A stretch of 64,000 bases of DNA from Desarmillaria ectypa (Eukaryota; Basidiomycota; Agaricomycetes; Agaricales; Physalacriaceae), in NCBI GenBank assembly GCA_030407005.1, contig JAUDYN010000006.1, positions 2,046,001-2,110,000 of the forward strand. Direction: 5' to 3'. Shown here one piece after another: positions 35,721 to 47,186 of the stretch. A program made the position numbers and the translations under genes. The notes under the pieces were generated by a model, which saw nothing but the letters and a program-made list of their open reading frames with translations, was not told the origin of the DNA and ran no database searches. The number at the start of each line of letters is the position of its first letter. Within the stretch, counting starts at the first letter, position 1.

Positions 35721-37246
35721 TGTCGTCGTTGGAAGGAATTTAAGACAAATCTATATTTGGTTCATAGTTGCGCCTTATTTGCAAACGGCACCGCCACACA
35801 GGCACTGCCTCTCATACATGCTGCGCGACGCGATTATCGAGCAACTACTTAGCCAGTCGCATTCGTTGTTTCATCGTGAAACGTCCTTCCAAGAGAGGAC
35901 TGCTCAGACGGGTCACTGCTGTGCTCTCATTCGCGATCTGATATATACACGCGTGCGCGATATTTTTATATAACGTTCATTCAATTCAATTGTGGAATTC
36001 CGAGTGCGAGCCTCCTGCCAGGTAGCCTGTGCTCGTCTACCGTGGTCACCGTGCGGTTTACTGCGACACAAGACGGGTGAGATTCCTTGACAAGGTTTGT
36101 TAACTGATGAATATAAAACTCGGGCTGTAACCATGTCGACAGCTGCCTCTCCTTGGTCTTGTCTATGTACCTTGAGTTCCCCTTGAGTACTGGAAATCAG
36201 GTGATAAGCATAGCGCTGAAATCGATGGCAAGCGAGTGATCTCGGATCTCGTAATCCGTCTATCCACTCTCATACCCGCGTCTAACCTCTACAGTAATAT
36301 CGAATACGGGAGCGCAAAAGGGAGTCTCCATGTTTCATTTAGTTTGATTCTAATGATTCCCGGCATCCGCAGTGCTTAACTGATGGACCAGAGATTCGAC
36401 TCACACGTTTGCGACCTGTGGTCTATGTTTATCGATCTATTATTGATGGACCACCGCTCACGGGAACCAGAACCCATCCAGCTCATGATTATCAGGCCCA
36501 TCGATATGGACTGTCATTCGAATGGCACCTTCCCGCTCCTGTATACTCTTATCCAACCAAGGAATACTGAAATACTCGACTCAGATTTAGAGGTATAGCT
36601 TGGGGGTCTTCCTTTATACAGATCCCGACGGCCGACAATCGTCAGGAACGCGCCGTACTCCACCATTTGTCATTCAAGAAAGACATGCCGCGAAAACGGA
36701 TCAAAACAGCTATCAATTTCCGCTTTTCATTGTGGGAGATAGTTCTACATACATGAACAAGGCTCTGATGGATTGAGCATAAAGCCGATTGTGTCCCGGT
36801 CGATAGATGTCCCTCGGAACTTACCAGAAGACCAGCGGGGAAACATGAAAATACGTCTACACATACAATAGCACGTGTTGATTTCTAAGAACCGGTCGAA
36901 TAACCTCCTGATTGTCAAAGGAAGTTCATTCCATGCAGTTTGATTAGGTACAGTTATCCAGATACAGTCATCCAAAGCTCAGCCTATTAATCATTTCCCG
37001 TAAGGTAAGTGTGGGCGTAATAAGATGAGGTAGTCAGAGGTGATATAAATACATTGGGAGTGACACGTTGAAAGCGACAAGAAAGCAATATGAAAATAAT
37101 ACATCGTGTATAGTATAGCTGTAGGTCCGTGGATGCCGCTGTTGCTGGATCCAGGGACGTCACAAGGGTGAAGTAGAATGAGATGAGCGTTGACTGATGA
37201 ATTTCAATTCCAAGAGTTTAGGACCTATAAAGACGGCGATATGTTT
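35721..37246. other. Intergenic region
   Basis: Promoter of the Chs4-like gene and 3' flank of the photoreceptor gene. ORFs at 36383-36598 (+) and 36745-36975 (-) carry no domain; no RNA gene seen. Confidence 0.4.
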
Positions 37247-39699
37247 TCAAATCGGATGATCCCACGATCGCTTTACACCAGGATACATTGCCGTTGGCCA
37301 TTGGAAATTTGAATATCCAGTGTTAGCCTGAGGGAACCCACCAGGCGAGTAGAACCCTTCCGAGCTTATAGGCTGACTCGTGGCCGTGTATCCTCCAATA
37401 TTCGTATACTGTGCAAAGGGGTTGCTGAACAATCCCTTAGTTGCCGAATAAGGAGACGAGCAAGAACTTGTCGTGAACGAACTCGTCGGCGAGGTCATAT
37501 TTGCGCCTCGCTCAACCTCTAACCCACGAATTTCATCCACCAACCGCTGGTTTGCAAATCGCAATTGCTGCAACTCGTATTGCCAACTTGAAGCGAGTGA
37601 GGTATCAAGGTCAGCAAAGAGTGCTACGGTAGCACTTGGAGCATCGGCAGCACTGGAGGCCGTAGGAGGGCCGGTACCTGACGCACTAGCATAAGCGGTT
37701 CCGTAATTTGTGGCGGCTGCAACTGAAGGCAGAGGTAAGATCTGGTATACCAGGGGTGGTTCGCCCACTCCAGCACTAGGTGAGCTGCCAGTATCGTAGA
37801 GAGAGAATTCCACGTTGATACTCCCACCGTCCTTGGTCAGGACCCTTCCTCTACCTCTACCTCCGCCTCGATATAACATGGTATCGATGCCTTCCAAGAC
37901 AGCAGCTAGAGGTTTCCCAACGAGCTCAGCTTCTGACCAGCCCCATTGGTCTCGCAATCCGACCCGCTGGCCTCGAGAATGACCACTTCCAACCATAAGA
38001 ATAACGCCATCTCTATTTATCGTACCCCACAGACCGTCTAGAGATGAGGCAGAGGATAGAGATAACGACGACATTGCTCTGGACCTCGCGCAAAGCACAA
38101 TCGCTTTTCGCCCCTTTCCTGGTTCGACATGCAGTCTCCCGCGACATTCCATCCAGACATGTACGCCAGCCTTAGTCTGTGCACGGAAGAGTAAGTCGAC
38201 TGTCTTGGGTTTCCCGTCTAAATCAGCAGACTTGTTCGAGTCGCCTTGACCGTGCGATGGTGTGGCCCACGACGAGCTCTCCTTCAGCTCCCTCATCAGA
38301 GGGACAACATCTGCGGCATGGCATATGTCTCCGAGAGCCTTTCCTATGAGCTCCGAGGCAGTATACCCGAGTACATGCTGCACTGCAGGAGCCACATAAA
38401 GGAATGCACCCTTCAGCGAAACGACGAGAAAGAAGTCAGGTAGGTGCGAAAGAAGGGAAAGGGAAAGGGGGTGGTTTAAATTTCCGTCTTCCGTCTTCTC
38501 ATTGTTGGATTCAGACGACGTTTGAAGGATGGACTTGAGGTGTGACGACATCACTAATGGTGGTATGCTATTCTTCTTAGTTGGTCCCATACATAGTGTT
38601 TGGAGATCACCGAGGGGATGCAGCGCGGTCTGAAGGGGGTAGTTGACGATGTAAGACCCGTCTTTGAGCTTCTCCAGAATAGCGTTGGGCTGTTCCGTCA
38701 GATCTACCTGGAAGCCTACATGGTACACAACCTCGTCTTCGTCGGCGCGTGCATCGCTGAAGCCCCCACGGATGGGAATGATGGTCACAAGGTTGATAAA
38801 CGCTCCTCCACCTTTGCGGTAATTGACGATAGAGATTTGGCACTCCTTGTCTGCGCTGAGGCTCTTCTTAAGATAAGCAACGGCTTCATTACTCGTGTAC
38901 TGTCGTTGTTCGCCCTTTCTGACCCGGCCGTCAGGACTTTGCAGAAAACGGCAATTCCTCCCTAGAATCTCCCGCTCCGGGTAACCTGTCAACTGGCAAA
39001 ATGTTGGAGAGCAGTATACAATGGGATGATCATGCCGTCGAACGTCAACAACAACGAAAGATGATGTAAGATCAACTGGCCCTAGGGTGACGGTGGGGTT
39101 TGGCCGAGTAGCAACACGAGCGAGTACAGAGAGAATATCGAAACCGGAGGTGGAGTAAACGGGAAGGCCAAGGGCTGAAGGTGCGCTTGGAACAGATGTG
39201 AATGTTACGGACGGAACTGGCGTGGTCAGGGCCATAGGTGTTGGCTGCAGTAACAGGGCTGGGAGACTGGCCGTAGATACTGGCGAGGTCACTGACGAAG
39301 ATGGAAAGTCGAACGGCGCCGAACGCGATTCCCGCTGAGTGTCCTCGATCGTCTCTTGAGGTGTAGGGACCGTGTTATAATTCTTCAACGTCGAGTACCT
39401 TGCGTGATAATAAATGTCAGCACCCACCCAACAGGAAGACTAGCATACGAAGACAGCTCGGTGCTGCTGAACCCGTTGTTCTCCATCCACGAGCCTTCAC
39501 TGAGCATTCCTGGAGCCAAGACTTCGGCTCCACCGCCCGGCGCCAGTGTTGGTGGACCAGTATACATAAATTGAGGCACTTGGATAGTTATCGGCGGCCG
39601 TGATGCATTTGAAGAGGAAACTGAGGGCATTGAGGTATACATCTCTCGATGATATACTCCTTCCCTGTCGAACTGACCGCGTCTGTAGGCATGGTCCAT
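37247..39699 (-). CDS. White collar-1-like blue-light photoreceptor (LOV/PAS protein)
   Basis: Exon 1 is 39699-39449 and exon 2 is 39398-37247 (251+2152 nt, 800 residues), joined by a 50-nt intron with GTATGC donor and CTGAC branch site. The LOV domain is at about residues 195-315 and includes VVVDVRRHDHPIVYCSPTFC and the flavin-adduct motif GRNCRFLQ, with the photoactive Cys at about residue 233. A second PAS follows (LLSHLPDFFLVVSLKGAFLY), then a degenerate third PAS-like region (DGLWGTINRDGVILMVGSG). There is no GATA zinc finger at the C-terminus, as known for basidiomycete WC-1 proteins, which rely on a WC-2 partner. The C-terminal 60 residues are low complexity. It should bind FMN/FAD, sense blue light in the nucleus and drive photomorphogenesis. 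Confidence 0.88.
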
Positions 39700-40122
39700 T
39701 TTGAGGTGCCGACGTCGGTCCGATAGTCGTGGAGAGACAGCAAGCAGGGCGGCTCCATACTGATGAAATCAGAAAATCATCTTAGCTAAGCATCCAAAAT
39801 TAAAATCAAATCCGATATCATTTGTATTTTCGCAATTCGTAATTCAACGATAATATTATTATTAGAATGTGTAGTTGGCCCAAACAAAGACGACATCAAC
39901 TCGTCACTGTCAGAAAAACATATAGCTTAACTACATTTTACATCAATATATGCCCCCTTTCCCCTGAGATCATCCATGTGTAAATAGATGGACCAGTGAA
40001 TATAAGGGCAAGAATCACACGAAGCTCGCCGAAGAAACGCAAAATGGAACAGAACGGCAGCAAAGATGATGACAGTTGATTACCTCCGAACTAGCGTATG
40101 CAATATACATATACATCTAGAC
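39700..40122. other. Photoreceptor promoter / ribosomal protein gene 3' flank
   Basis: AT-rich 420-bp spacer between two minus-strand genes. No ORF of coding character. It must contain the photoreceptor promoter and the RPL10 3' UTR. Confidence 0.4.
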
Positions 40123-40934
40123 TTACGCCCTCAGCTGGTTCTTCAGGTTCTGCTCAAGAGGACCCTTCGGCCTGATGAACTGCACATAGGCACCGTCCCT
40201 GAACAATCCACATCAGAACCACTTCGTATGGATGTAATAATACGTGATACTCACTGCAACACCTTCTTGTCCGCCTTGAGCTTGAGGTAATCCGCCTTGT
40301 CGACGTTGGTGAAACCCCACTTCTTAGAAACGATGATCTTCTGGCGGCCAGGGAACTTGTACCGAGCACGGCGGAGTGCTTCCATGATAACGGGGGCATT
40401 AGCGTCCTTGCATCGGATGGACAAGATGATCTGTCCAATGTTTACCCGCGCAACGGTGCCATAGGGCTTTCCCCAAGCGCCACGCATACCAGTTTGGAGT
40501 CTAAAGCATCTTAGCACACCAGACGAGAACTGCGGCAATGGTACCACTTACCGATCGGCTCCAGCACAACTCAACATCTTGTTAATCCGAATGACATGGA
40601 AGGGGTGCACGCGAACACGGAGATGGAAAGAATCCTTTCCACTGGTCTTGGTGACGTATTTGTTGGCGCAGATACGGGCTGCTTCCAGAGCTTCTGAGGA
40701 GAGCTGTTCGTATTCATCGGAGACGAGGTGGCAGCAGAAGGGGAAGTCATCAACAGAGGCACGTTTCCTGCCAAGGTCGAAAATACGGATCTGAACAAAC
40801 CTTAGAATCGCAGCTAACAAGCAAGAGAGGTAGAAGATATATACCTTGGGATCCGGGACACCACGGTTGTACCTGGACTTCGGGTACGGTTTGTTCTTGC
40901 AGTAGCGGTAGCAGCGAGCTGGTCGGCGACCCAT
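40123..40934 (-). CDS. RPL10: 60S ribosomal protein uL16 (RPL10)
   Basis: Exons 40934-40845, 40790-40552, 40500-40255 and 40198-40123 (90+239+246+76 nt) encode 216 residues, the usual family length. It starts [20 protein letters not shown]. Other family blocks are [50 protein letters not shown] and [13 protein letters not shown]. uL16 sits near the peptidyl-transferase centre and is the last large-subunit protein loaded, a step coupled to Nmd3 release. A 169-nt intron in the 5' UTR ends exactly at the ATG. I see no defect. Confidence 0.97.
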
Positions 40935-41103
40935 CTGTAAAAGATGGCTCAATGTTAGCATTCAGCCTTCCAACGAGCTCCACAAGATATGCAAGCGACG
41001 CGGTCCCAATTTGCGTCATCCAAGGTTCGTCCAACCTAATCCAGCCCACCAGTCCTCCATCCACACGCGGTTTTCAGCCAGCACATAGAGAAACAGCACT
41101 CAC
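40935..41103 (-). other. 5' UTR intron of the RPL10 gene
   Basis: On the minus strand, CTCAAG is followed by GTGAGTG (donor at 41103). A pyrimidine-rich CTTTTACAG acceptor ends directly before ATGGGTCGC. The leader exon upstream is short. At 169 nt it is clearly longer than coding introns in this window, typical of ribosomal-protein leader introns. Confidence 0.6.
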
Positions 41104-41925
41104 CTTGAGTTCTGAGTCTGACGGTCGGAGGGGGTGAACAGTTGAACGCGCAGCCGCCCTTTTATGCCTTCAGGCTGGATGAGTAATGTCTTTACAAAAC
41201 TGATTAGTGATGCGAGTCGGAGTTCGGGTCTTCAATCGGAGTTTGTCACGACACAGCACTCGGATCTAATTTTGAACTTGACCAACACAACGAAGCTGAA
41301 GTTGCTGAATCGCAGCGAAAGAGGCCAGGATGGACAATTAACTCTATCCATATATTGGAGGCTCTTGGACGTTGGGCTATGCTGATGCTCCTTTTTCTGG
41401 CGTTTACGATACACGACTACGGCGGGTGCACACTGAAGTATCCAAAGCCAATTGATCATCTATGTTTTTACTTTTACAGCAAAACTTGCCTTGTGACTCG
41501 TCTTCCTAGGTGTCTTGGTATACACGCGGATCTCCGATTATAACAACAGTATCAATTGATGTCGATCTTCTTCCACTTGGACCATTAATGCATCGGTGTA
41601 ATTATCCGCTCGTGCTGCTAAGTAATGGAGGCAAAAAAGTCTTACGACTCAGCTTATCATCTGAGGCTTGTCTTTTCTGGATCGAAGCCTCCACAGAGAA
41701 CGTAGGATCCGAAATTGGGGCCTTTGAGGCTTGAAATCAACACTGCCTAGCACGATAGAGCAAAGATATTGTCGAAGCATGGAAACAATAGCTGCTACCA
41801 TGCGACCATCCCCCGGACAAAGAAACCAAGTCAATGACCAAACCCGAACACACAAAAGGCTGGCCTATATAATCCACGAGACATAATTCCCACTTTTTCC
41901 GTTCGAGTTTATCGTTAAGAACACC
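41104..41925. other. Divergent promoter region of RPL10 and the 41.9-kb gene
   Basis: About 0.8 kb between divergently transcribed genes. A TATA-like TATATAAT at 41866-41873 lies 60 bp before the ATG at 41926. The ORFs inside have no coding character. Confidence 0.45.
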
Positions 41926-42717
41926 ATGTTGCCTGCTGCTTTCCAGTTGGCTCCTTCCCACATTCGTTCCGATGACGCCACCTATGCCGACTCTCTGACT
42001 TCACGCACGTCGTCCGTTCGAGCCTACCATCTGCGCTCTATGTCAGTCTCTTCAGATAAGACTATGGTCGCGTCTCCCGAGCAGCGCAATGTCAAGTTGG
42101 CATCCACCAAGTTCAGGATCAAAGCCCAGAGGTCCATGAGCATCCGCTCTGCAGCCACCGTTCCCACTTTCCTCCGCCTGAAGCGTTCCTCAAACGTGGA
42201 CAGGCTCCCTTCGCCTTCTCTGCCTTCTCCAGTCGTCGACAGGCTTCCGCGTCAAAGGACCGATTCCACGGCACGCAAGTTCGCCAAGACTGCAGGCGTC
42301 TTGCTTCGACTCAAGTCTGTAACCAAGGCACAGGGGGCGGGCGTAGGAAACGATTCCGGTGTTCCTTCAGGTTCACCGGCGGCCTTTGTTCAAACTCTCC
42401 ATCCTGGGGGGCTACCTTTGAAGACGTGTCCCTCCCGCTCATACATCGCGTCGCACGGCTGCCCAAAAGTCGAGCAACCTCCGAAACTGAGGAGATCGAA
42501 GTCCTTCGCCGCCTTTGTTGACGTCGAGGTCGAAGAAGATTCCGAAGAGGACGAGGTCGCCAAAGAGACTAGGCTTCTTGTTGCAGCGATGAACCGTCGG
42601 TGGATCCTTCAGGAGTGCCAATGCCCTTACGATAAGAGACAGCTCAGAACTTGTGTTGTGAGTGATCTTTTTCACTTTCATATCTTTGTTTAAACTAATG
42701 CCCTTTCAAAGATATAA
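41926..42717 (+). CDS. Unknown small basic protein
   Basis: Exon 1 (41926-42657) starts MLPAAFQLAPSHIRSDD behind a TATA box. GTGAGT at 42658 and TTTCAAAG at 42711 frame a 54-nt intron with an AACTAAT branch site, after which ATA TAA ends the protein, 245 residues. Reading through the donor instead gives a ten-residue longer tail. The protein is Ser/Arg/Lys-rich with clusters such as STKFRIKAQRSMSIRS and one acidic patch (VEVEEDSEEDEVAKE) before a Cys-containing C-terminus (WILQECQCPYDKRQLRTC). No domain recognised; probably disordered, perhaps nuclear. Confidence 0.6.
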
Positions 42718-42843
42718 GCCCGCCGAGCACCACGCAACTCTTCTGCGTTGAATTATTTCTTTCGGTTCTTGTTGATTTTCTTCTTCATTTCATATTTCCT
42801 GCGCCACCTTGTATAGACCGTCCTCCAGAGCCGGTTGCCGCCA

Positions 42844-42907
42844 GTATGCCACTTATGCTGTTTATGCCATCTATGCCTATCTATGCTCATCTATGCCCTT
42901 TATGCCG
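42844..42907 (+). repeat. TATGCC-type short tandem repeat
   Basis: Eight TATGC(C) units recur every 8-10 nt (tatgccact, tatgctgtt, tatgccatc and so on), just downstream of the unknown basic protein gene. It is an imperfect minisatellite in the 3' flank. Confidence 0.7.
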
Positions 42908-43099
42908 ATCCAGGCGGCAACCGCTCTATCATCATCTACTTGATCTCTTTTGTCTTGATATTCCGTTGTTTGTATGGCTTTGACCTGTAGTTTTGTCGCC
43001 TGTATTGTTTTGACTATAGTTTTGTACCACGAATTGAGCTTTTTCATTTGTCATTGCGCTTTTCAAGCGAGCAGATTATGTTGGGAAACAACTCGTTTT

Positions 43100-43654
43100 T
43101 TAGCAGTATAAATTCATAGTACAAAACAGACTATGCAGGGAGTCTGCACGACGGGTCGGAGACACCTTCCGGGAAATAATGTTGGTCAATGTAGATTTAC
43201 TCCAGGAAGATGACACCGACTTACTGCAATTAAATAGGAAGAACATATCCGCAATCTGCTCCTCCTGATGACCTCCGTTCTTGACGGCGTTATCCCTCTC
43301 AGCTGCATGAGTAGTGTAGAAATGGTCATGCATGTTTGGCCGATACATGCGATAGAACGGAACACCACCGCAGACTTGAGAAGTTGAAGGGTAAATGTAC
43401 CCAGCGATACCCTCGTCGTTGTACCCTCGATTATTGATTGCGTTCTTCCACTGAGCTTTGTCGGTGGTATAGAAGTGATCAATGGCTGTGGGCGAGTACA
43501 TGCGATAGAACGGCGTGGTGCCGGTAGCTTGGAAGTCGTAGATGCGAGCAGCGTCTCCTTCGAGCTTCCAACCGGTGGAGGCGATGTCTTCAGTGGTATA
43601 CAGGCGGTCTGAATGCTTTTTGTTGAACACGCGATGAAGCAGAATTGCTATGTC
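43100..43654 (-). CDS. DUF5648-type repeat protein, probably 5'-incomplete
   Basis: After a CCCACAG acceptor at 43655 the frame encodes IAILLHRVFNKKHSDRLYTT. Two further repeat units follow: PFYRMYSPTAIDHFYTTDKA and PFYRMYRPNMHDHFYTTHAA, each followed by an Asn/Gly-rich turn and GIAGYIY- or IADMFFLF-type strand. This aromatic YR-x-DHFYTT pattern is the DUF5648 repeat found in secreted bacterial and fungal proteins. No signal peptide or first exon is recognisable upstream to 44200. After the last unit a GTAAGT donor suggests another intron, so the terminal 35 residues as read may be wrong. Function is unknown; a surface or secreted carbohydrate-related role is often guessed but not shown here. 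Confidence 0.6.
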   Translation of the reverse strand, partial: DIAILLHRVFNKKHSDRLYTTEDIASTGWKLEGDAARIYDFQATGTTPFYRMYSPTAIDHFYTTDKAQWKNAINNRGYNDEGIAGYIYPSTSQVCGGVPFYRMYRPNMHDHFYTTHAAERDNAVKNGGHQEEQIADMFFLFNCSKSVSSSWSKSTLTNIISRKVSPTRRADSLHSLFCTMNLYC

Positions 43655-44270
43655 TGTGGGACAAGTATTTTAGTGGCCAATGATTTAACCATGCTATCAT
43701 CCGGTTTTTAGGTTCAGTGCATTCAGTCAACGGCTAGCCGCATGAATCCGTTGGTAATAACTAACAGTACTTGGCACTTATGGAGCCACCACCCCTTACG
43801 ATCGTCATCATAGAGCACATCCAGACGTGGACATGGCAATACTCTAATATAATAGCACCTTGCATTTCATGAGAACATTTTCTGTTTGCTTCTCCACGTT
43901 TCGCTGCAGACGTGGAGTGCGAACCCTTGAAACCTCTCCGCTATATCCTTCATTCATTGACGTCAGCGGGCAATTCATTCTACTTGCGGAGTCTGGAGAA
44001 TCCTAGTAAGGCTCTGAGTATCCTCGAGCCCACTTTATACTGGCTTTCCCTAGGAAATGGAGACAATTTTCGGTCACTCTAACGAGTCTGAAGGCGTTGC
44101 TGATTTTTTATTGATTATTCGAGCTCCTAGAGCTGCATTCTTCATATCATGCGTAAAGTGGGCATAGGTAGTGGAGATGTATACCGCTCTTGCAACAATT
44201 CGACTTCGGCTCCCAGACTTGGTTCTCCTGTGCCTCATCTGGTATACTTTATTGTAAGCAGTAGAGGATG
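43655..44270. other. Boundary between genes and retrotransposon island
   Basis: No ORF with coding character. It should contain the start of the DUF5648 gene, which I could not identify. Confidence 0.35.
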
Positions 44271-44271
44271 T

Positions 44272-44460
44272 GTATGGAAAATGAGAATTAACTGAGTCTC
44301 TCGAGCGAGAGACGCTCTACTTAAATACATTTCGTGTACTTCTAGAATTTACTATAGACTACTAAATATATCTACTTTTGCGATTCAAAGTTCATGCTGC
44401 TGACTAACACTGAACCTTCGAGGACATTCTCGCAAGTGCTCGGAATTGCTTTCTTCAACA
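44272..44460 (-). repeat. Probable copia 3' LTR (outer boundary approximate)
   Basis: On the minus strand TGTTGAAGAAAGC follows the polypurine tract directly, the expected start of a 3' LTR (plus-strand end ...CTTCAACA at 44460). The other end is placed at TGTATGG only because of its TG; no second LTR copy is present in the window for comparison. Confidence 0.45.
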
Positions 44461-44689
44461 CTCCCCCTCAATTTCGAGGGTACACACCTAATATATTTTG
44501 ACTTAGATATTCATGCAGAGGTTTAGCCAGTGGCTTGGTAAAAGGTCTGCAAAATTATCCTCTGATGCACAGTGGTGAACTTCAACTTCATTAGAAGCTA
44601 TCCATTCTCATATGAAATGATGTCGTATGTTGATATGCTTTGATCTTGCGTGGAATATTGGGTTCATGCTAAATTTGATGGCTGATTGA

Positions 44690-45348
44690 TTGTCCGTGTT
44701 GATTGCAGTCGCTCGATCGGGTGCAAACCCTAATTCAGTGAGCAGTGCTCACAACCAAATTATTTCTTTGGTGCAGTGTGCGAGGGCCATATATTCGGCC
44801 TCCATGCTTGACAGTGCAACAGTTGGTTGTTTCTTTGAGCTCCAGGTAATTGCTCCTCCTGCATATATGCATATATAGCCTGATATTGATTTTCTGTCAT
44901 CAAGATCATTTCCCCAGTCTGAATCAGAGTAAGGTATGAGACTATTTTTTCTGGTTCCATATGTGATTCCTTAATTGAGTGTCCTTTTTAGGTACCAAAA
45001 TACTTGCTTCAAGGCCATGATGTGCTTGGGTCCAGGGATCTGGACATATTTGCTTAGATCTGAGACTGGAAATGCTATGCCAGGGTGAGATTCTTTTGCT
45101 GCATACATAAGTGGTCCTACTGCTTTTATGTAGGACTGTTGGGTCACTTCATCTGCACTTCTTGGATCTCCTTTGGGAATTTTATGGAGCCATACATTTG
45201 GGTCTATTGGCATTTTTGCCAGTTTACAGTCCTTCATTTCTATTCTTTTAAGGACTTTTTCTAGGTATGCCTTCTGAGATAAAGTAATAGTACCTTTCTC
45301 CCAGTTTCTTTCTATCTTCATGCCTAGAATATGATTGAGCTCTCTCAT
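44690..45348 (-). pseudogene. Copia RT C-terminus and RNase H remnant
   Basis: The reading frame at 45348-44971 contains HILGMKIERNW, LSQKAYLEKVL, YIKAVGPLMYAAKESHPGIA and MALKQVFWYLKRTLN, the conserved end of copia RT. The next segment, after a frame break, has YSDSDWGNDLDDRKSISGYI and ALSSMEAEYMALAH, the RNase H signature. A TATATGCA duplication disrupts the segment between them. Confidence 0.85.
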
Positions 45349-46755
45349 GTCTGTTACATTCAGCTTTGTCTTGAGTTCTTCTTTTATCTAGGATATGATG
45401 TCATTACTCAGAGCCAAGATTGTCATATCATCAATGTGTATGGCAATTATAATTGGTCTCTTGGCAGTCCATTTTAGATACACACACTGGTCATTGAGTG
45501 AGTGATTGTATCTAAGTCTCAAAAAGGTGTTATTTAGCTTGATGTTCCAGACACATCTAGATTGTTTTAATCCATATAGGGTGAGTCAAAGTCTGGCCAT
45601 TCACCCAGTTCTATCTAAATATTCTGGTGGCTGTGCCATGTAAATAGTTTCATCAAGTTTGCTATTTAGGTACATATCAACTACATCCATGTCATGCATG
45701 ATAAGGTTATTTTGAGCAGCTATTGCTAATAATAGTCTAAATATGTCAAGTTGGACAACAGGTGTGAAGGTCTCAAAAAAGTCAACTCTGGGTATTTGTA
45801 AATATCCCTTGGCTACTAGCCTGGCTTTGTACTTGTCTATATTCTCTTCTCCATCTCTCTTCAGCCTATATATCTATCTGCACCTATAGTAGTCCTGTCT
45901 TTAGGTGTATCTTCCAATATTCATATCCCCAGAGATGTTAATAAATTCATTTCTGTGTTCATTGTCTTTTTCCAATGCTCCCAATCTAGTCTGAGCTTGG
46001 CCTCTTCTAAAGTTAATGGCTCATCACTCAAATTCTTCATGGATTCTAAGATTAGAGTCTAATCTTGGTGCATAGTAACATTTACAATGTCAGATAGAGT
46101 ATTTTTATTTGTGTTCTTCAGTTCTCATAGCTTGTTGTCTCAAGATGATGGGTTATTAAGTAGGCAATAATCAGAAGTGTTTGATACTAATTTAATTCAC
46201 TCTGACTTTTCACATAGTTCTATAGGCTTTTCATGTCATATAGGTGCTTTTGCATTGGCTGGTGATGGAGCTTTGGGAATGACATCATCACTACAATCAG
46301 TTTGATCACTCAGATCAATAGCTATTTTGGATGCTTTTATTTTAGTGCTACTGCTATAATGCAGCTCAACTTCATTATTATTCTCTCTCTTAAGCTGCAT
46401 AGAGGATGGTACAAAATTTTCCTCTTTTATAGTATCAGCAGTATTGTAGAGTGAGAATAAAACATTTCTTAAAGTCTGTATCATTCTAGAGTCTGAGTAC
46501 TAATATCTATAGGCTTTAGATTTATCACTAAGTCCTATGAATATGCATTTTTGTGACTTGGGGTCAAGTTTTTGGTGCTTTGCATCCTGCAGTAATACTC
46601 AACATGCTGAGCCAAATTTTTATAGTGTGGAAATATCTGGCTTTCTATGTTAGAATGATTCTTCTGGAGTGATATCATCTTCTAATACTCATGTGTGTTA
46701 GACCCAAACTTCACATGATCTTTTAGACATGCTAAATCCCCAGGCTGTCTCACAT

Positions 46756-47127
46756 TGTTATGATTTTTCCATTTTTCCAAATCTAATCTAGAATCTTATC
46801 ATCCTTTGTCATCTGGCATCACTCATCCACCAGATTCACTCATGCCATCACATTTTAACCCTATTTCTGCCATGAAGCAACCCTCTTTTGACCATCTGAC
46901 TGTACCATGTGGATAACATGCAAATATACACATGCATCATATTTTTGTATATAAGTAGCATAGTTTTTGTGTATGTTCTGCATCTTCCAACTAAATTAAA
47001 TCACTATACTATTATCCATGCTTCTAAGGACCAAACTGCTATTCCACTAAAGGGTGATTGTCCAAATGCAAGACAGCCCAGGAAACAGTGTAGAGTCCCA
47101 AGATCATATGATAACTGGGTCTTAATA
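46756..47127 (+). repeat. Gypsy LTR, diverged 5' copy
   Basis: Starts TGTTATGATTTTTCC like the 423-bp LTRs at 58003 and 63317, contains TATATAAG near 46951, and ends near the diverged GTCTTAATA aligned with GTGCCTAACA. It is about 50 bp shorter than the intact LTRs and clearly older. Its start cuts the copia element. Confidence 0.7.
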
Positions 47128-47186
47128 TTAGTTGGAAGATTTCCAAATCACTTCATCCCTGCTAGATACAATGAAGCACAAAACCC

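Larger units (their letters stand above)
44272..46755 (-). mobile_element. Ty1/copia retrotransposon, 5'-truncated and decayed
   Basis: Minus-strand fragments in pol order: an integrase-C-terminal-to-RT linker at about 46600-46450 (LDPKSQKCIFIGLSDKSKAY), decayed RT from 46400 to 45350, the RT C-terminus at 45348-44971 and RNase H at 44960-44690. A polypurine tract (gagggggag on the minus strand, 44461-44469) precedes an LTR-like end. Numerous stops and frameshifts interrupt it. The element is cut at 46755 by the gypsy LTR, so gag, protease and most of integrase are missing. Confidence 0.85.

Noticed and set aside
39399..39448. Frameshift in the photoreceptor gene
   Set aside because: A 50-nt GTATGC...GCAAG intron with a CTGAC branch site restores one frame and removes the need for a mutation.
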